DNA of 64,000 nucleotides. Origin: Gordonia sp. 'Campus' (GTDB lineage Bacteria; Actinomycetota; Actinomycetes; Mycobacteriales; Mycobacteriaceae). Positions 32,026-40,174 of the stretch are shown here, piece after piece. The number at the start of each line of letters is the position of its first letter. Position 1 is the stretch's first letter. Position numbers and translations under genes: made by a program. The DNA lies in NCBI RefSeq assembly GCF_022206305.1, contig NZ_JAKOIW010000023.1:1-64000 (forward strand), in the 5' to 3' direction. Below the pieces are notes generated by a model that was not told where the DNA came from, searched no databases, and was given only the letters and a program-made list of their open reading frames with translations.

Positions 32026-32460
32026 ATGACCACCAGCCGCGCCGCACTGACCACCATCCCCGCAACCCTCAGCGACGGCACCACTGCCCACGTCGTCGGC
32101 CGCGTCGACGCCTTCCCCGGGCACCCCGACCCCGGCACCCCGGTCGAACCGCTCACCACCGGCACCGGCGAGCCGGTCACCGACCACGACGGCCCGCTGT
32201 TCGCGCTCGTGTCGGTGACGTGGGCAACCGAGCTGACCACCATCCACGCCGACACCGGCACCTCGCGCACCGAGTATGTGCCCGGCCTGCTCGGCAGCCC
32301 ATCCGGTACCAGCTGGTACCTCGCCCCCGTCACCCCAGGCCAGCACGGTTTCACCCTCACCGGCCGCCACGCCGCCGGACACCGCACCGCGACCCTACCC
32401 GCCCTGGACAGCATCGACGCTCCCCGACAGGTGAAAGTCCACGACCACCCGCTGCGGTGA
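32026..32460 (+). CDS. Hypothetical protein, 144 aa
   Basis: A 144-residue soluble protein with many short beta-type segments (ATLSDGTTAHVVGRVDAF, PLFALVSVTWATELTTIHADTG, SWYLAPVTPGQHGFTLTGRH). No cysteines, signal or known domain. AAGGAGCACACC precedes the ATG. Part of the A3 operon. Confidence 0.6.
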   Translation: MTTSRAALTTIPATLSDGTTAHVVGRVDAFPGHPDPGTPVEPLTTGTGEPVTDHDGPLFALVSVTWATELTTIHADTGTSRTEYVPGLLGSPSGTSWYLAPVTPGQHGFTLTGRHAAGHRTATLPALDSIDAPRQVKVHDHPLR

Positions 32461-32511
32461 GCGCCCGCAGCTCCACAACCCGCACACCCACCACCGGGAA
32501 GGACCCGACCC

Positions 32512-33003
32512 ATGACCGCCACCCTCACCACAGACACCTACAGCCCCGCCGTCGTGCCCGCCGACTACGCCGCCACCCGAGCCGGCTTCCTCTGGACCGC
32601 CGCGAACCTCGCCGCCGACACCCGCCGCCGCAGCGGTCACCGCATGCTCCTCGACGTCGACCTCCTCGCCTGGACCCTCGACACCCTTACCGAGCACCAC
32701 CCCCGCCGCGAACGAACGATCGTTGCGACCTACCCCGCCGTGTGCGCCGCTGCACGACGAGCCGCCGCAGCCACCAACCGCCACCTCACCCCGGCACTGC
32801 ACGGCCCCGCCGGCGCCTGGATGAGCTGGCAGCAGACCGTCATCGCCCACGCCCGCGCCGACCACCGCCACCCCGGACCGCAGCTGTGGGAGATCTTCGC
32901 CCGCGCCGCCACCGCCGCCAGCCAACCCGGCGACATCACCGAGGGACTAGTCCCCGGCCGCTGGCCCGACATCGACCGCCACCGCGCCAACCACGCCCAC
33001 TAA
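32512..33003 (+). CDS. Helical hypothetical protein, 163 aa
   Basis: A 163-residue, alanine-rich helical protein (GFLWTAANLAADTRRRSGHRMLLDVDLLAWTLDTL, WMSWQQTVIAHARADHRHPGPQLWEIFARAATAA) ending EGLVPGRWPD. The C-terminal xGxITxGxxPGRW pattern faintly recalls the gene behind B1 (GQITPGRW). GGGAAGGACCCGACC precedes the ATG. Not recognised. Confidence 0.6.
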   Translation: MTATLTTDTYSPAVVPADYAATRAGFLWTAANLAADTRRRSGHRMLLDVDLLAWTLDTLTEHHPRRERTIVATYPAVCAAARRAAAATNRHLTPALHGPAGAWMSWQQTVIAHARADHRHPGPQLWEIFARAATAASQPGDITEGLVPGRWPDIDRHRANHAH

Positions 33004-33048
33004 CCAACCCTCGTCACCCATCCACCACACAGCCCGGGAAGGCACACC

Positions 33049-34050
33049 ATGACCACGATCGACATCACCCACACCGCCGCTGACGGCACCCTCGCCGACG
33101 GCATGATCCGAGGAGACGGCACCTACGAAATACTGCGCGCGAACGGGTTTCGCTGGTTTCGTTTGCTCGGCATGATGGGGATCCAGTCCAGCCGTGACCG
33201 CCAGCCCAACGAGCACAAGATCACCCGCGCCGCCCGCGCCCTCGAAGAGGCCGGCCACACCGTCACCGTCGAGATCGACCGCACCCACCGCGACCCCGCC
33301 CAGGCCGAAGCCGACCGCGCCGACCGCCAAGCCGACCGGGTGGCCGCACTCGAGAACAAGGCCGACCGTCGCGCCGCCGAGGCCGAGGCCGCATGGAACG
33401 CCGAGCATCGGGCCGCCGCAGCACTCCCCCCAGGCGGCGAGCCGGTCAAGGTCGGACATCACAGCGAAGGCCGGCACCGCCGCGCGATCGACCGCGCGCA
33501 CAACGCCCTCGGTAAAGCCGTGGCCGCCGACCGAGACGCTGACCACGCCGCTAACCGCGCCGAATCCGCCGCCCGGACGACTGAACTCCGCTACAGCCCG
33601 GTGACCGTGGCGAACCGGATCCAGAAACTCGAAGCAGAGCAGCGCGCCGATCAACGCGCCCGCGACGGACACACCCGAACCCTGTTCACCGACGCCCGAG
33701 GGATGAAGCACACCGAGAAGACCACCGCCGCGACCGGCGAGTACCGCGAACGCATCATCGCCCGCATGGCCGAACGCGCCGCGAACATCACCTACTGGCA
33801 GGGCATCCGCACCGCCCAGATCGCCGACAGCAAGACCGGCGACTACAGCCCCGACACCATCACCGCCGGTGACCTGGTCAAGATCCGTCACCACGGTTGG
33901 ACGCCCGTGCTGCGCACCAACAAGAAGACCGTCAGCGTCGAAACGCCGGCACCGTTCGGCGGCCGCATGATCCGCCACACCGTGCCCTACCCCGAGATCC
34001 AGGGCCACCGCCCCCAGAGCGAGACCGCCGACACCGCCGAAGCGGTCTGA
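33049..34050 (+). CDS. DUF3560-domain protein
   Basis: A 333-residue protein. An N-terminal part (ADGTLADGMIRGDGTYEILRANGFRWFRLLGMMGIQSSRDRQPN) precedes a long charged helical region (about 75-230) rich in Ala, Arg and Glu, with the DUF3560 hallmark GEPVKVGHHSEGRHRRAIDRAHNALGKAV near 128-156. The C-terminal region has GDLVKIRHHGWTPVLRTNKKTVSVET, resembling a small beta domain. DUF3560 proteins are typical of conjugative plasmids; their function is not established. Confidence 0.8.
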   Translation: MTTIDITHTAADGTLADGMIRGDGTYEILRANGFRWFRLLGMMGIQSSRDRQPNEHKITRAARALEEAGHTVTVEIDRTHRDPAQAEADRADRQADRVAALENKADRRAAEAEAAWNAEHRAAAALPPGGEPVKVGHHSEGRHRRAIDRAHNALGKAVAADRDADHAANRAESAARTTELRYSPVTVANRIQKLEAEQRADQRARDGHTRTLFTDARGMKHTEKTTAATGEYRERIIARMAERAANITYWQGIRTAQIADSKTGDYSPDTITAGDLVKIRHHGWTPVLRTNKKTVSVETPAPFGGRMIRHTVPYPEIQGHRPQSETADTAEAV

Positions 34051-34059
34051 CCGCCGAGC

Positions 34060-34093
34060 CCGGACCCACCCCGCGCAGGCGGGGCGGGTCCGG
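34060..34093 (+). terminator. Strong hairpin terminator of the A3 operon
   Basis: CCGGACCCACCCCGC (34060-34074) pairs with GCGGGGCGGGTCCGG (34079-34093) with one mismatch, nine bases after the DUF3560 stop. Confidence 0.7.
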
Positions 34094-34635
34094 TGCTTCG
34101 GGCATCGAACCCGAAGCACCGCAGGCGCTGCGCGCCACGCCCGGCACCCAGCGTGCCCACCCTCGCGAGCGGCACACCCGACATTGTCGAAGGCGGACAG
34201 CAAACTCACTCTTTGTTACCGTGACCGGGCGGTCCTACCGGGCGTTGCCACACAACCTCACGACGACCGCACCTCACAGGACGGAAAGGGTGGGGGTGTG
34301 AACCCCCCCGATGTGCACACCCCTACCCTCTCCCCTCTCCTGGAACGCATTTCAGACGCACGCGCTGACTGACGGCCCGGCGAGTATCGGCGCTCACCGC
34401 CCGGGGCTTTGCCTGGCCTGCCGAATTGTCATGGCGCCCAACCGGACCGCGTCAAATCCATTTCGGCAACAACTCGCCACGCGCTCTGCCTCGCTCCCGC
34501 TCGGCGCCGCTTATATCGCGGCGACTTCTTCCCTGCACTCCATTGACACCCCCCGGCCGGGCGTATGGGCGGCAGATATCAGGAAAAGCACCACCACCAG
34601 ACACCCTGAAAACGAACTGTGAGCAGCGTAAATGC
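34094..34635. other. Non-coding stretch before the nrdH-like operon
   Basis: No supported gene. It contains a 13-bp inverted repeat with one mismatch, GGGTGGGGGTGTG (34288-34300) with CACACCCCTACCC (34316-34328), and an unusually AT-containing patch near 34510-34640 leading into the promoter. No iterons or origin features were recognised. Confidence 0.4.
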
Positions 34636-34664
34636 TTGCGCGACAATAGAATACGCGGTACAAT
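34636..34664 (+). promoter_or_regulatory. Sigma70-type promoter of nrdH-like operon
   Basis: TTGCGC (34636-34641), a 17-base spacer and TACAAT (34659-34664) give a good -35/-10 pair, about 50 bases before the ATG. GTAC repeats flank the -10. In contrast with the A and B units, this operon has an ordinary promoter. Confidence 0.65.
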
Positions 34665-34712
34665 CGACGTACAGACCAGCACTCGCGACGACACCAGAGA
34701 AGGGCCGACACC

Positions 34713-34958
34713 ATGAGCGAGAACACCACGATCACCGTCTACACCAAGCCCGCGTGCGTGCAGTGCAACGCCACCTACAAAGCCCTCGACAAGCAGGGGC
34801 TCGACTACCGGGTGGTCGACATCAGCACCGACGAGGCCGCGCGTGACTACGTGATGAGCCTGGGCTACCTGCAAGCCCCCGTCGTTGTCGCCGGCGACAC
34901 CCACTGGTCGGGGTTTCGTCCCGATCACATCAAAGCGCTCAGCACACAGGCCGCCTGA
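34713..34958 (+). CDS. nrdH: NrdH-like glutaredoxin
   Basis: An 81-residue thioredoxin-fold protein with CVQC at residues 15-18 (VYTKPACVQCNATYKALD) and the NrdH-type C-terminal WSGFRPDHI. NrdH passes electrons from thioredoxin reductase to class Ib ribonucleotide reductase. No reductase genes are nearby, so this is an orphan copy, as seen on actinobacterial phages and plasmids; it could support dNTP supply during transfer. Confidence 0.9.
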   Translation: MSENTTITVYTKPACVQCNATYKALDKQGLDYRVVDISTDEAARDYVMSLGYLQAPVVVAGDTHWSGFRPDHIKALSTQAA

Positions 34959-34977
34959 GGCGAGGAGGAGATCGACG

Positions 34978-35193
34978 ATGACCACCACACTGCACCACCT
35001 CGAAGTGGCCGAGGCCGAGCTGTACGACGAAGCCCGCGCCTGGATCGCTGACTGCACCGACCAACTCCCCGCCGACTGCACCGACCTGACCGACCCCGAG
35101 GTCCGGGCCCTGATCGCCGGCAACTACACCGGCGGTTGGGATGCATTCGTCGACACCCTCACCCATCCCCACTACCCCCACCGGACACGATGA
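34978..35193 (+). CDS. Small acidic hypothetical protein
   Basis: A 71-residue protein (HHLEVAEAELYDEARAWIADCTDQLPADCTDLTDPEVRALIAGNYTGGWDAFVDTL). Two cysteines, no metal pattern. GAGGAGGAG lies just before the ATG. Second gene in the nrdH operon; its stop overlaps the next start (ATGA). Not recognised. Confidence 0.6.
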   Translation: MTTTLHHLEVAEAELYDEARAWIADCTDQLPADCTDLTDPEVRALIAGNYTGGWDAFVDTLTHPHYPHRTR

Positions 35194-35363
35194 CGATGGC
35201 AACCACCGACTACGCAGCACGCGCCGTGACCTACTGGGCCAAATCTGAACTGGCCTACGCAGACGGCGATCCCCACACCGGCGACGAGCTCGCCGAACAG
35301 GCCGCCCAATGCGAACAGTGGGCACACGAAGACCTCACCGGCGTCCGCAGCGACGTCGCCTAA
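35190..35363 (+). CDS. Small hypothetical protein, 57 aa
   Basis: A 57-residue helical acidic protein (TDYAARAVTYWAKSELAYADGDPHTGDELAEQAAQCEQWAHEDLTG). ATG at 35190 overlaps the upstream stop, so it is translationally coupled. The pattern of aromatic and alanine positions suggests a helical hairpin. Unrecognised. Confidence 0.55.
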   Translation: MTMATTDYAARAVTYWAKSELAYADGDPHTGDELAEQAAQCEQWAHEDLTGVRSDVA

Positions 35364-35394
35364 CCCGCCGCCGATACAAACAAGGAGACAGCAG

Positions 35395-36081
35395 GTGATC
35401 GTCATGGCCGAGAATCCCGACGTCGCACACCGCGACTTGCCGCAGCCGCCGGCCACCGCGATCGAACCGCTGCCCGAACTGGAAACCGTTGCCAGCGGTG
35501 ATGACCTCACCCTCACCGGAGCCGCCGGTGAAGACACCGCCGAGTTCGACAACACCCTCGCCCTAGAGCTGGACATGCTCACCGCGTTGTTGTGGGCACC
35601 GCCGGCCCGGGCCCGCCAGGTCGTCGAGGCGCTGATCGGGTCCCGCGCCGACCGCGACGCCGGCACCCTCAGCACCGTGCTTGCCGCCGGTAGCGTGATC
35701 TTCCTCAGCGCCGTGCATCAGGACGTGTTTGACACCGTGGTGACGTTGCTCGACGAAGGCAGCCCCGCCACACCCGTTCTGGTCAATGCGCGTTTTGCCG
35801 ATCGAGGACTGACCACCCGCACTCGCAGCGTCATGCTCGAAATCGCCTCCCCGCGACACGGCCGCCCCGTCGCCGACAGTGCCGATCTGCCCTATCTGGC
35901 CGCTGCCCTCGTCGACGGCTGGTACCGCCGCGGCTACCGCGCACTACTAGCCCGTATGACCCAAGTGACCGCCGAGCGCCCCACCGCTGAACTCGCCGGC
36001 CACTGGGCCGCCCTCACCGGCCACCAGCAGACCGCCGAAACCCGGTGGCTGGCCATCCGCGACACCCTCGCCCGCATCTGA
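35395..36081 (+). CDS. Hypothetical protein resembling a DnaB N-terminal-like helical domain
   Basis: A 228-residue protein. A 45-residue acidic, disordered N-terminus precedes a helical domain (LALELDMLTALLWAPPARARQVVEALIGSR... TLSTVLAAGSVIFLSAVHQDVFDTVVTLLDEG) whose layout recalls the DnaB helicase N-terminal domain, though no ATPase part follows. The GTG at 35395 is preferred because AAGGAG lies at a normal distance; the ATG at 35404 is too far from it. Call is tentative. Confidence 0.5.
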   Translation: MIVMAENPDVAHRDLPQPPATAIEPLPELETVASGDDLTLTGAAGEDTAEFDNTLALELDMLTALLWAPPARARQVVEALIGSRADRDAGTLSTVLAAGSVIFLSAVHQDVFDTVVTLLDEGSPATPVLVNARFADRGLTTRTRSVMLEIASPRHGRPVADSADLPYLAAALVDGWYRRGYRALLARMTQVTAERPTAELAGHWAALTGHQQTAETRWLAIRDTLARI

Positions 36082-36100
36082 GCCGATTGGACCGCCCGCC

Positions 36101-36295
36101 ATGACCGACGACGATCCCGACGTCCAGGACCGCGAGATCCAGGACCTCGCCGCCACTATGCGCGAGCACGGCCGTAGCTGGGCCGACATCGCCCACGACC
36201 TCGCGCTGCCCGAGGCCACGGTCAAACTCGCCGTCGCGCAAGCCCATCAGCGCGCCGCAGACCTCGCCGCCCGCGACCAAATCGCCCTGTTCTGA
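36101..36295 (+). CDS. Small HTH-like protein
   Basis: A 64-residue acidic protein. DLAATMREHGRSWADIAHDLALPEATVKLAVAQAHQRA has the length and turn of a helix-turn-helix, so DNA binding is possible. It is 19 bases after the upstream stop, in the same operon. No family assigned. Confidence 0.5.
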   Translation: MTDDDPDVQDREIQDLAATMREHGRSWADIAHDLALPEATVKLAVAQAHQRAADLAARDQIALF

Positions 36296-36347
36296 ACCAT
36301 GCAGCGCCTGCGCCACGACCTCTCGGACCCCGGGGAAGGATGAAGCC

Positions 36348-36653
36348 ATGAACGTCACCGTCCACGACCACGACCGTGGCCACTACGAGTGCGAGAAGGG
36401 CACGTTCACTGATTTCCCGCTGACCATGGAAGCCGATGAGGCGCCGCCGCGGTTGGCCGCGTTTTCCCGGTGGCGCGTCGACGGCGGACGCATTCGTCGC
36501 CGCACCGTCAACGGCGTCACCTACGCCGACATCACCCACCAGAATCGGGTGTGGACCTACCGACTGTCCCCGGCCTACACATGGACTCCCTCTCCATCGG
36601 GCGGGTTCTCCCAGTGGCCGCACTCTTTCGACGTCGGGGAACTCCCCGACTGA
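36348..36653 (+). CDS. Hypothetical protein, 101 aa
   Basis: A 101-residue beta-rich protein (NVTVHDHDRGHYECEKGTF, RWRVDGGRIRRRTVNGVTYADITHQNRVWTYRLS). GGGGAAGGATGAAGCC precedes the ATG. A hairpin GTCGGGG-AACT-CCCCGAC overlaps the 3' end (36633-36650). Unrecognised. Confidence 0.55.
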   Translation: MNVTVHDHDRGHYECEKGTFTDFPLTMEADEAPPRLAAFSRWRVDGGRIRRRTVNGVTYADITHQNRVWTYRLSPAYTWTPSPSGGFSQWPHSFDVGELPD

Positions 36654-36665
36654 CGGGGTAATGAT

Positions 36666-36905
36666 GTGGCGATGACTGAGTCACGATGGATCGGCCGTTG
36701 GCCGGAGTTGTTCTCGGGTCTCACCGACCGCCAGGTCCGTGGAGTGGTGCAGGCGATCGACAACAACGTCCTCGAGGGCTGGGACCCGCAACGTGACGAC
36801 ATCGAATTTCTGACTCGCTCGGCGCGCGGTGAGTTCACCGAGAATGAGGAAGTCGCCGAAGTCCTCGCGCTAATCGCCCACCGCCGGGTGCGCGGGTCAG
36901 ATTAG
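36666..36905 (+). CDS. Orphan VbhA-like antitoxin-type protein
   Basis: A 79-residue protein: WPELFSGLTDRQVRGVVQAIDNNVLEGWDPQRDDIEFLTRSARGEFTENE resembles the VbhA-like helical domain that inhibits Fic toxins by blocking the AMP-transfer site. No Fic gene is adjacent, so it may be a solitary antitoxin or have another role. GTG at 36666 follows ACGGGG at seven bases; ATG at 36672 is also possible. It overlaps the convergent membrane gene by a few bases. Confidence 0.45.
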   Translation: MAMTESRWIGRWPELFSGLTDRQVRGVVQAIDNNVLEGWDPQRDDIEFLTRSARGEFTENEEVAEVLALIAHRRVRGSD

Positions 36906-37103
36906 GACGAGGCCCGCGAACAGCAGGGCGGCGCCGCCAGCGAGATAGGCGGTGAGTGTCCGGATCTGGGTGGACACATTGATGCTCGCGTTGCGGTGCA
37001 ACGCTTCACATCCGACCCACACGGCGATGAGGACGAGTGCGACAACGCCCACTCGTCCTTGTGTCGGGCTCAGTCCGAGCCAGGCGAAGAGTTCTGTGGC
37101 CAT
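36897..37103 (-). CDS. Small two-span membrane protein
   Basis: A 68-residue protein with spans at about 17-34 (RVGVVALVLIAVWVGCEAL) and 48-67. Last gene of the minus-strand operon that begins at 42169, separated by 8 bases from the next upstream gene. Small double-span proteins are frequent in T4SS clusters as pilin- or channel-associated subunits; no specific family recognised. Confidence 0.6.
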   Translation of the reverse strand: MATELFAWLGLSPTQGRVGVVALVLIAVWVGCEALHRNASINVSTQIRTLTAYLAGGAALLFAGLVLI

Positions 37104-37111
37104 CCCAACCC

Positions 37112-37402
37112 TCAGTTGCGGCTACGGCTGCGGCCGGCGGTGTTCGCTGATGCGCCGAAGCCCAGGAGCATGAGCCCGGGTAGTAGGCAGAACGTGGTGG
37201 CGACGCCGACGAGGAGGGCGCGCTGGACCAGTGGTGTCCAGGTGCGGCCCGGGTCGTAGTAGGGCGAGCGGCCGGGGTAGGGGTTGGGTATCCAGCGTGC
37301 CGGTCGGGGTGGGTCGGTGAGGTAGCCGATGAGCAGGGCCAGCAGCCCGAAGAAGACGCCCACGACGAGCAGGCAGAGGATCGCGATGACGCCAGTGTCC
37401 AT
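37112..37402 (-). CDS. Two-span membrane protein
   Basis: A 96-residue protein with spans at about 5-25 (AILCLLVVGVFFGLLALLIGYL) and 66-88, connected by a Pro/Tyr/Arg-rich loop (PARWIPNPYPGRSPYYDPGRTW). ATG at 37402 (AGGACCACATC upstream) gives a short N-terminus; ATG at 37423 adds seven residues. Follows the hairpin at 37512-37549 and precedes the 68-residue membrane gene. Unrecognised. Confidence 0.6.
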   Translation of the reverse strand: MDTGVIAILCLLVVGVFFGLLALLIGYLTDPPRPARWIPNPYPGRSPYYDPGRTWTPLVQRALLVGVATTFCLLPGLMLLGFGASANTAGRSRSRN

Positions 37403-37511
37403 GATGTGGTCCTGCTTCCTCATGCTCGAAAGGTCTCCGCGCCTCTGCGGGTTGGCTGTTTGTGGTTGGTCCGTGCCTATCACGTCCCGCTGACACTTGC
37501 ACTGGCTTGCC

Positions 37512-37549
37512 GGGTGGGAGGCCGCACCCCTCGTGACGGCCTCCCACCC
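37512..37549 (-). terminator. Perfect 13-bp hairpin
   Basis: GGGTGGGAGGCCG (37512-37524) pairs with CGGCCTCCCACCC (37537-37549), between two minus-strand genes; it may lower expression of the last two. Confidence 0.6.
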
Positions 37550-37563
37550 GCTCACCGGATCGG

Positions 37564-38853
37564 TTACCGCCCGGCGGGTGCGGGGGCGTGGGGCCAACTC
37601 ACGGTCAGCCCGGGGACGGCTTTGCTCAGTTGGTCGGTGACGTCCTTGGTGACCTCACGGACTGCCTTTTGCGCCTGCGGTGCGGCTGCGCCCAGGACTG
37701 CATAGGGGGCCTGAGCTTGTTCGCCGGACCACCCCGCCCGGATCGTCTGACCGGCCACGTCGACCGAGGCCGACACGTCACCGCGGACGTTGACCTGATA
37801 GTCCACGGCCGGCAACCCGGCGCGTGCTGCCTCGGGTGCGGGCAAGTGCACCTCGAACTGGTTCGGTCCGGTCGGTGCCTGCTGCGGAGCGGTGCGCGGC
37901 CGGGGTTCGGGCTGGCCGGGGAGCCGCGGCCGGGCCGGGTTCGCGCCCGGGTCCCCGGCGCCGAGAGCGTGCGCCAGGAAACCGCCGAGGGTGCCGCCGG
38001 CGATGCCGCCGACGACTGCGGCCGGGATTCCCAGAGCGGCAGCACCGATCGCCGCACCCGCGCCAGCGCCGATGAGCGCGCCAGTCCCGGTGTGGGCACC
38101 GGGGAAGGGCACAACGAACGTCGAGCCGATGATCGCGCCGGTGACACCACCGATCAGGGCGCCCCCGACTCCGCCGGTGACCGCGGCGGGAACGCCGAGG
38201 GCGAGCGCACCGGCGGTGCCGCCGCCCATCACGCCGATGATCGTCGCCGCGGCTTGGCGCGACGCCTCATCTTCGGGGACACCCACGCTGATCAAGCCCT
38301 GAGCGATCTTCGCTTCGCCGTAGGCCGACCAGGCGTTGATCGAGTTGATTTGTTCCTGGGTGATACCGGGGACCTGCTTCTTGACGTCGGTGACGGGCAC
38401 CACGTAGTTGCCCACCCGCATCATCTCGGGCGGGGGTGCGATCGGCTTCACCGGCGGCGTCGGCTTCGGCGCGGTGTAGGCGCGCGGTGGTGCCGGGGTG
38501 TACGGCCGCTCATAGGTCGGTTCGTTGTAGGTCTGCGGTTCGACGTAGGGCTGGTACGGCGCTTCCTGCGGTGGCGGCGGGATGAACCCGCGGCCCGGCG
38601 GGGTGGCCGGCGCGGGCGGAGGTGTGGTAACTCCGCCTTGGTCGTCAGGAGTCGGGGTGTCGGTGACCCCACCCTGACTCGGCGGGGCCGGTGTCACTCC
38701 GCCTTGGTCGGGAGTGGCCAGCGCGGGCGCGGCGGACAGTCCGAGCCCTGCGGTCACCGCGGCCGCGAGCACGGCGGCGGTGAGGTGGTGGTGGCGGCGC
38801 GAGTGTTCGGGGTTGGCGCGGTGGCGGGCGGTGGGGCTGTGAGTAGACGGCAT
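37564..38853 (-). CDS. Secreted glycine-zipper protein
   Basis: A 429-residue protein with a signal peptide (about 20-46, TAAVLAAAVTAGLGLSAAPALA), a Pro/Thr-rich region with repeated DQGGVT/SQGGVT motifs (48-75), then a long Gly/Ala-rich region (about 205-295: GVMGGGTAGALALGVPAAV, GALIGGVTGAIIG, GALIGAGAGAAIGAAALGIPAAVVGGIAGGTLGGFLA) of glycine-zipper type, and a C-terminal domain. It resembles the insoluble-domain proteins near mycolata T4SS genes. It may associate with or cross the mycomembrane. First large secreted product of the operon. Confidence 0.7.
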   Translation of the reverse strand: MPSTHSPTARHRANPEHSRRHHHLTAAVLAAAVTAGLGLSAAPALATPDQGGVTPAPPSQGGVTDTPTPDDQGGVTTPPPAPATPPGRGFIPPPPQEAPYQPYVEPQTYNEPTYERPYTPAPPRAYTAPKPTPPVKPIAPPPEMMRVGNYVVPVTDVKKQVPGITQEQINSINAWSAYGEAKIAQGLISVGVPEDEASRQAAATIIGVMGGGTAGALALGVPAAVTGGVGGALIGGVTGAIIGSTFVVPFPGAHTGTGALIGAGAGAAIGAAALGIPAAVVGGIAGGTLGGFLAHALGAGDPGANPARPRLPGQPEPRPRTAPQQAPTGPNQFEVHLPAPEAARAGLPAVDYQVNVRGDVSASVDVAGQTIRAGWSGEQAQAPYAVLGAAAPQAQKAVREVTKDVTDQLSKAVPGLTVSWPHAPAPAGR

Positions 38854-38919
38854 GACTGGCTCACGGTCCTTTCGGTTGTGTTGGTGGGCTGCTGAGGTGG
38901 CAGTCCAGGTGATTCGTTG

Positions 38920-39759
38920 TTAGGTGATCGCCTCGATAGAGACGATCCAGCTCTTTCCGTCGGCGGTCGTGGTTTGCACACGCTTGCGGAAGACGGTCGG
39001 GGCACCTCCTCCCGGTGCGGTCTCGGTGAGTTCGACGGTGTAGAGGCCTTTGCCTTCGTCGGTGATCGACAGACAGTGGCGGGTTCCGGGTATGCGTTTG
39101 TCGATGAAGGGCTGCATCTGTTGCGCGCTGCCCATCCGGGCCGCGGGTGTGCCCAACGCTCGCGCGGCCACGGCGTCGCGACGCACGTAGTAGGCGTAGT
39201 CAAATGCTTTGACTACGCCGACGCCGGAGGATTGGTCGCCGCGGTCGCGGCCGGTGGTGACGTTGCCGCGCACCGTCGAGGGGCAGTCGGCATCGGCTGC
39301 GGCCGCACCGTTGGTCGGCTGCTGCGCCGTCGACGTCAGTGCCTGCACGGGATCGCGTGGCGCGGGCTGGTCGGTGCCGGGCAGGACCAGCACGAGACCA
39401 GTACCGATCACCACGGCCGCGGCGACGACCGCGCCCAGGAGGATCGCACCACGCCGCAATGCGCGTGACCGCCCGCGATCGGGGCCCCGGTCGGCATCGC
39501 GTACCGCGGTGGGTCGGGTCGCCGGTGGAGTCGCCGCAGGAACGGTGCCGAAGTGGGGAGGCACGAAGTCGTCGACCTCGTCGAGGTGCGCACCAGGCTC
39601 GTCGAGGTGCGCATGAGGTAGGTGACCGTTGTCCACCGCCGGTGCTGCCTCTGTCGGTGCCGGGTCGGTCGCAACCGGTTGGTCAGGCTCGGGGTCGGGC
39701 CACTGGTCGGGGTTCCACGGTTCGGGCGCCGGTGGTGGCGCGGTCTTAGTGCGTTTCAT
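38920..39759 (-). CDS. Membrane-anchored protein with possible VirB8/NTF2-like domain
   Basis: A 279-residue protein with a proline-rich cytosolic tail (1-95), one membrane span (about 104-127) and an outer domain with two cysteines (ADCPSTV, RHCLSIT). The outer part (VVKAFDYAYYVRRDAVAARALG..., MQPFIDKRIPGTRHCLSITDEGKGLYTVELTETAPGG) has the length and strand pattern of the NTF2-like fold of VirB8/TcpC components, but no signature is decisive. Start overlaps the end of the upstream gene by 14 bases. Confidence 0.55.
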   Translation of the reverse strand: MKRTKTAPPPAPEPWNPDQWPDPEPDQPVATDPAPTEAAPAVDNGHLPHAHLDEPGAHLDEVDDFVPPHFGTVPAATPPATRPTAVRDADRGPDRGRSRALRRGAILLGAVVAAAVVIGTGLVLVLPGTDQPAPRDPVQALTSTAQQPTNGAAAADADCPSTVRGNVTTGRDRGDQSSGVGVVKAFDYAYYVRRDAVAARALGTPAARMGSAQQMQPFIDKRIPGTRHCLSITDEGKGLYTVELTETAPGGGAPTVFRKRVQTTTADGKSWIVSIEAIT

Positions 39760-40174
39760 GGCGAGGTCCTTCCGTGATGGGTTTTACGAGTCCGGCTTTG
39801 GTGGCGATCGCGGCCTGCATCCAGTCGCTCAGTTGTGGGTAGGTGCGGCGTTCGGTCCACCACGCGTCGCGGGCACCCGCCCAGATATGGGGTTGGCAGG
39901 TGAAGGACCGCCGACGCCGGGGCGGTCCGGCGGTGGTGCCGTCGCGGCGACCGGGAGGGATGCGCGCCGGTGCGCTCGCGAGCTGCCCGCCGTGGAGCGC
40001 GCGGGTGGTGTCGACGGCTTCGGCGATCGCGGTTTCGAGCCAGTCGGTCCACGCCGGGTGCTCGTCGAGCTGGTCGGCCCAGGCGTGTTTCGCGGCGTTC
40101 CAGATGTCGTCGGTACAGGAGAACGACTGCCGTTCCCTCGTCCACTCGCTGCGCTCAGGGTGGTGCTCGCTCAT
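39746..40174 (-). CDS. Protein with two ~40-residue repeats
   Basis: A 142-residue soluble protein containing a duplicated unit: RQSFSCTDDIWNAAKHAWADQLDEHPAWTDWLETAIAEA and RRSFTCQPHIWAGARDAWWTERRTYPQLSDWMQAAIATK. Each has a short strand, a helix and a second helix, like ribbon-helix-helix or ParB C-terminal-type DNA-binding units; the duplication would give a single-chain dimer. ATG at 40174 overlaps the upstream stop (ATGA), with AAGGAGCCCAC before it. A DNA-binding regulator or accessory factor is plausible. Confidence 0.6.
   Translation of the reverse strand: MSEHHPERSEWTRERQSFSCTDDIWNAAKHAWADQLDEHPAWTDWLETAIAEAVDTTRALHGGQLASAPARIPPGRRDGTTAGPPRRRRSFTCQPHIWAGARDAWWTERRTYPQLSDWMQAAIATKAGLVKPITEGPRHETH

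Noticed and set aside
34094-34712. Replication origin with iterons
   Set aside because: Only one inverted repeat and a mildly AT-richer patch; no direct iterons and no replication initiator gene nearby.
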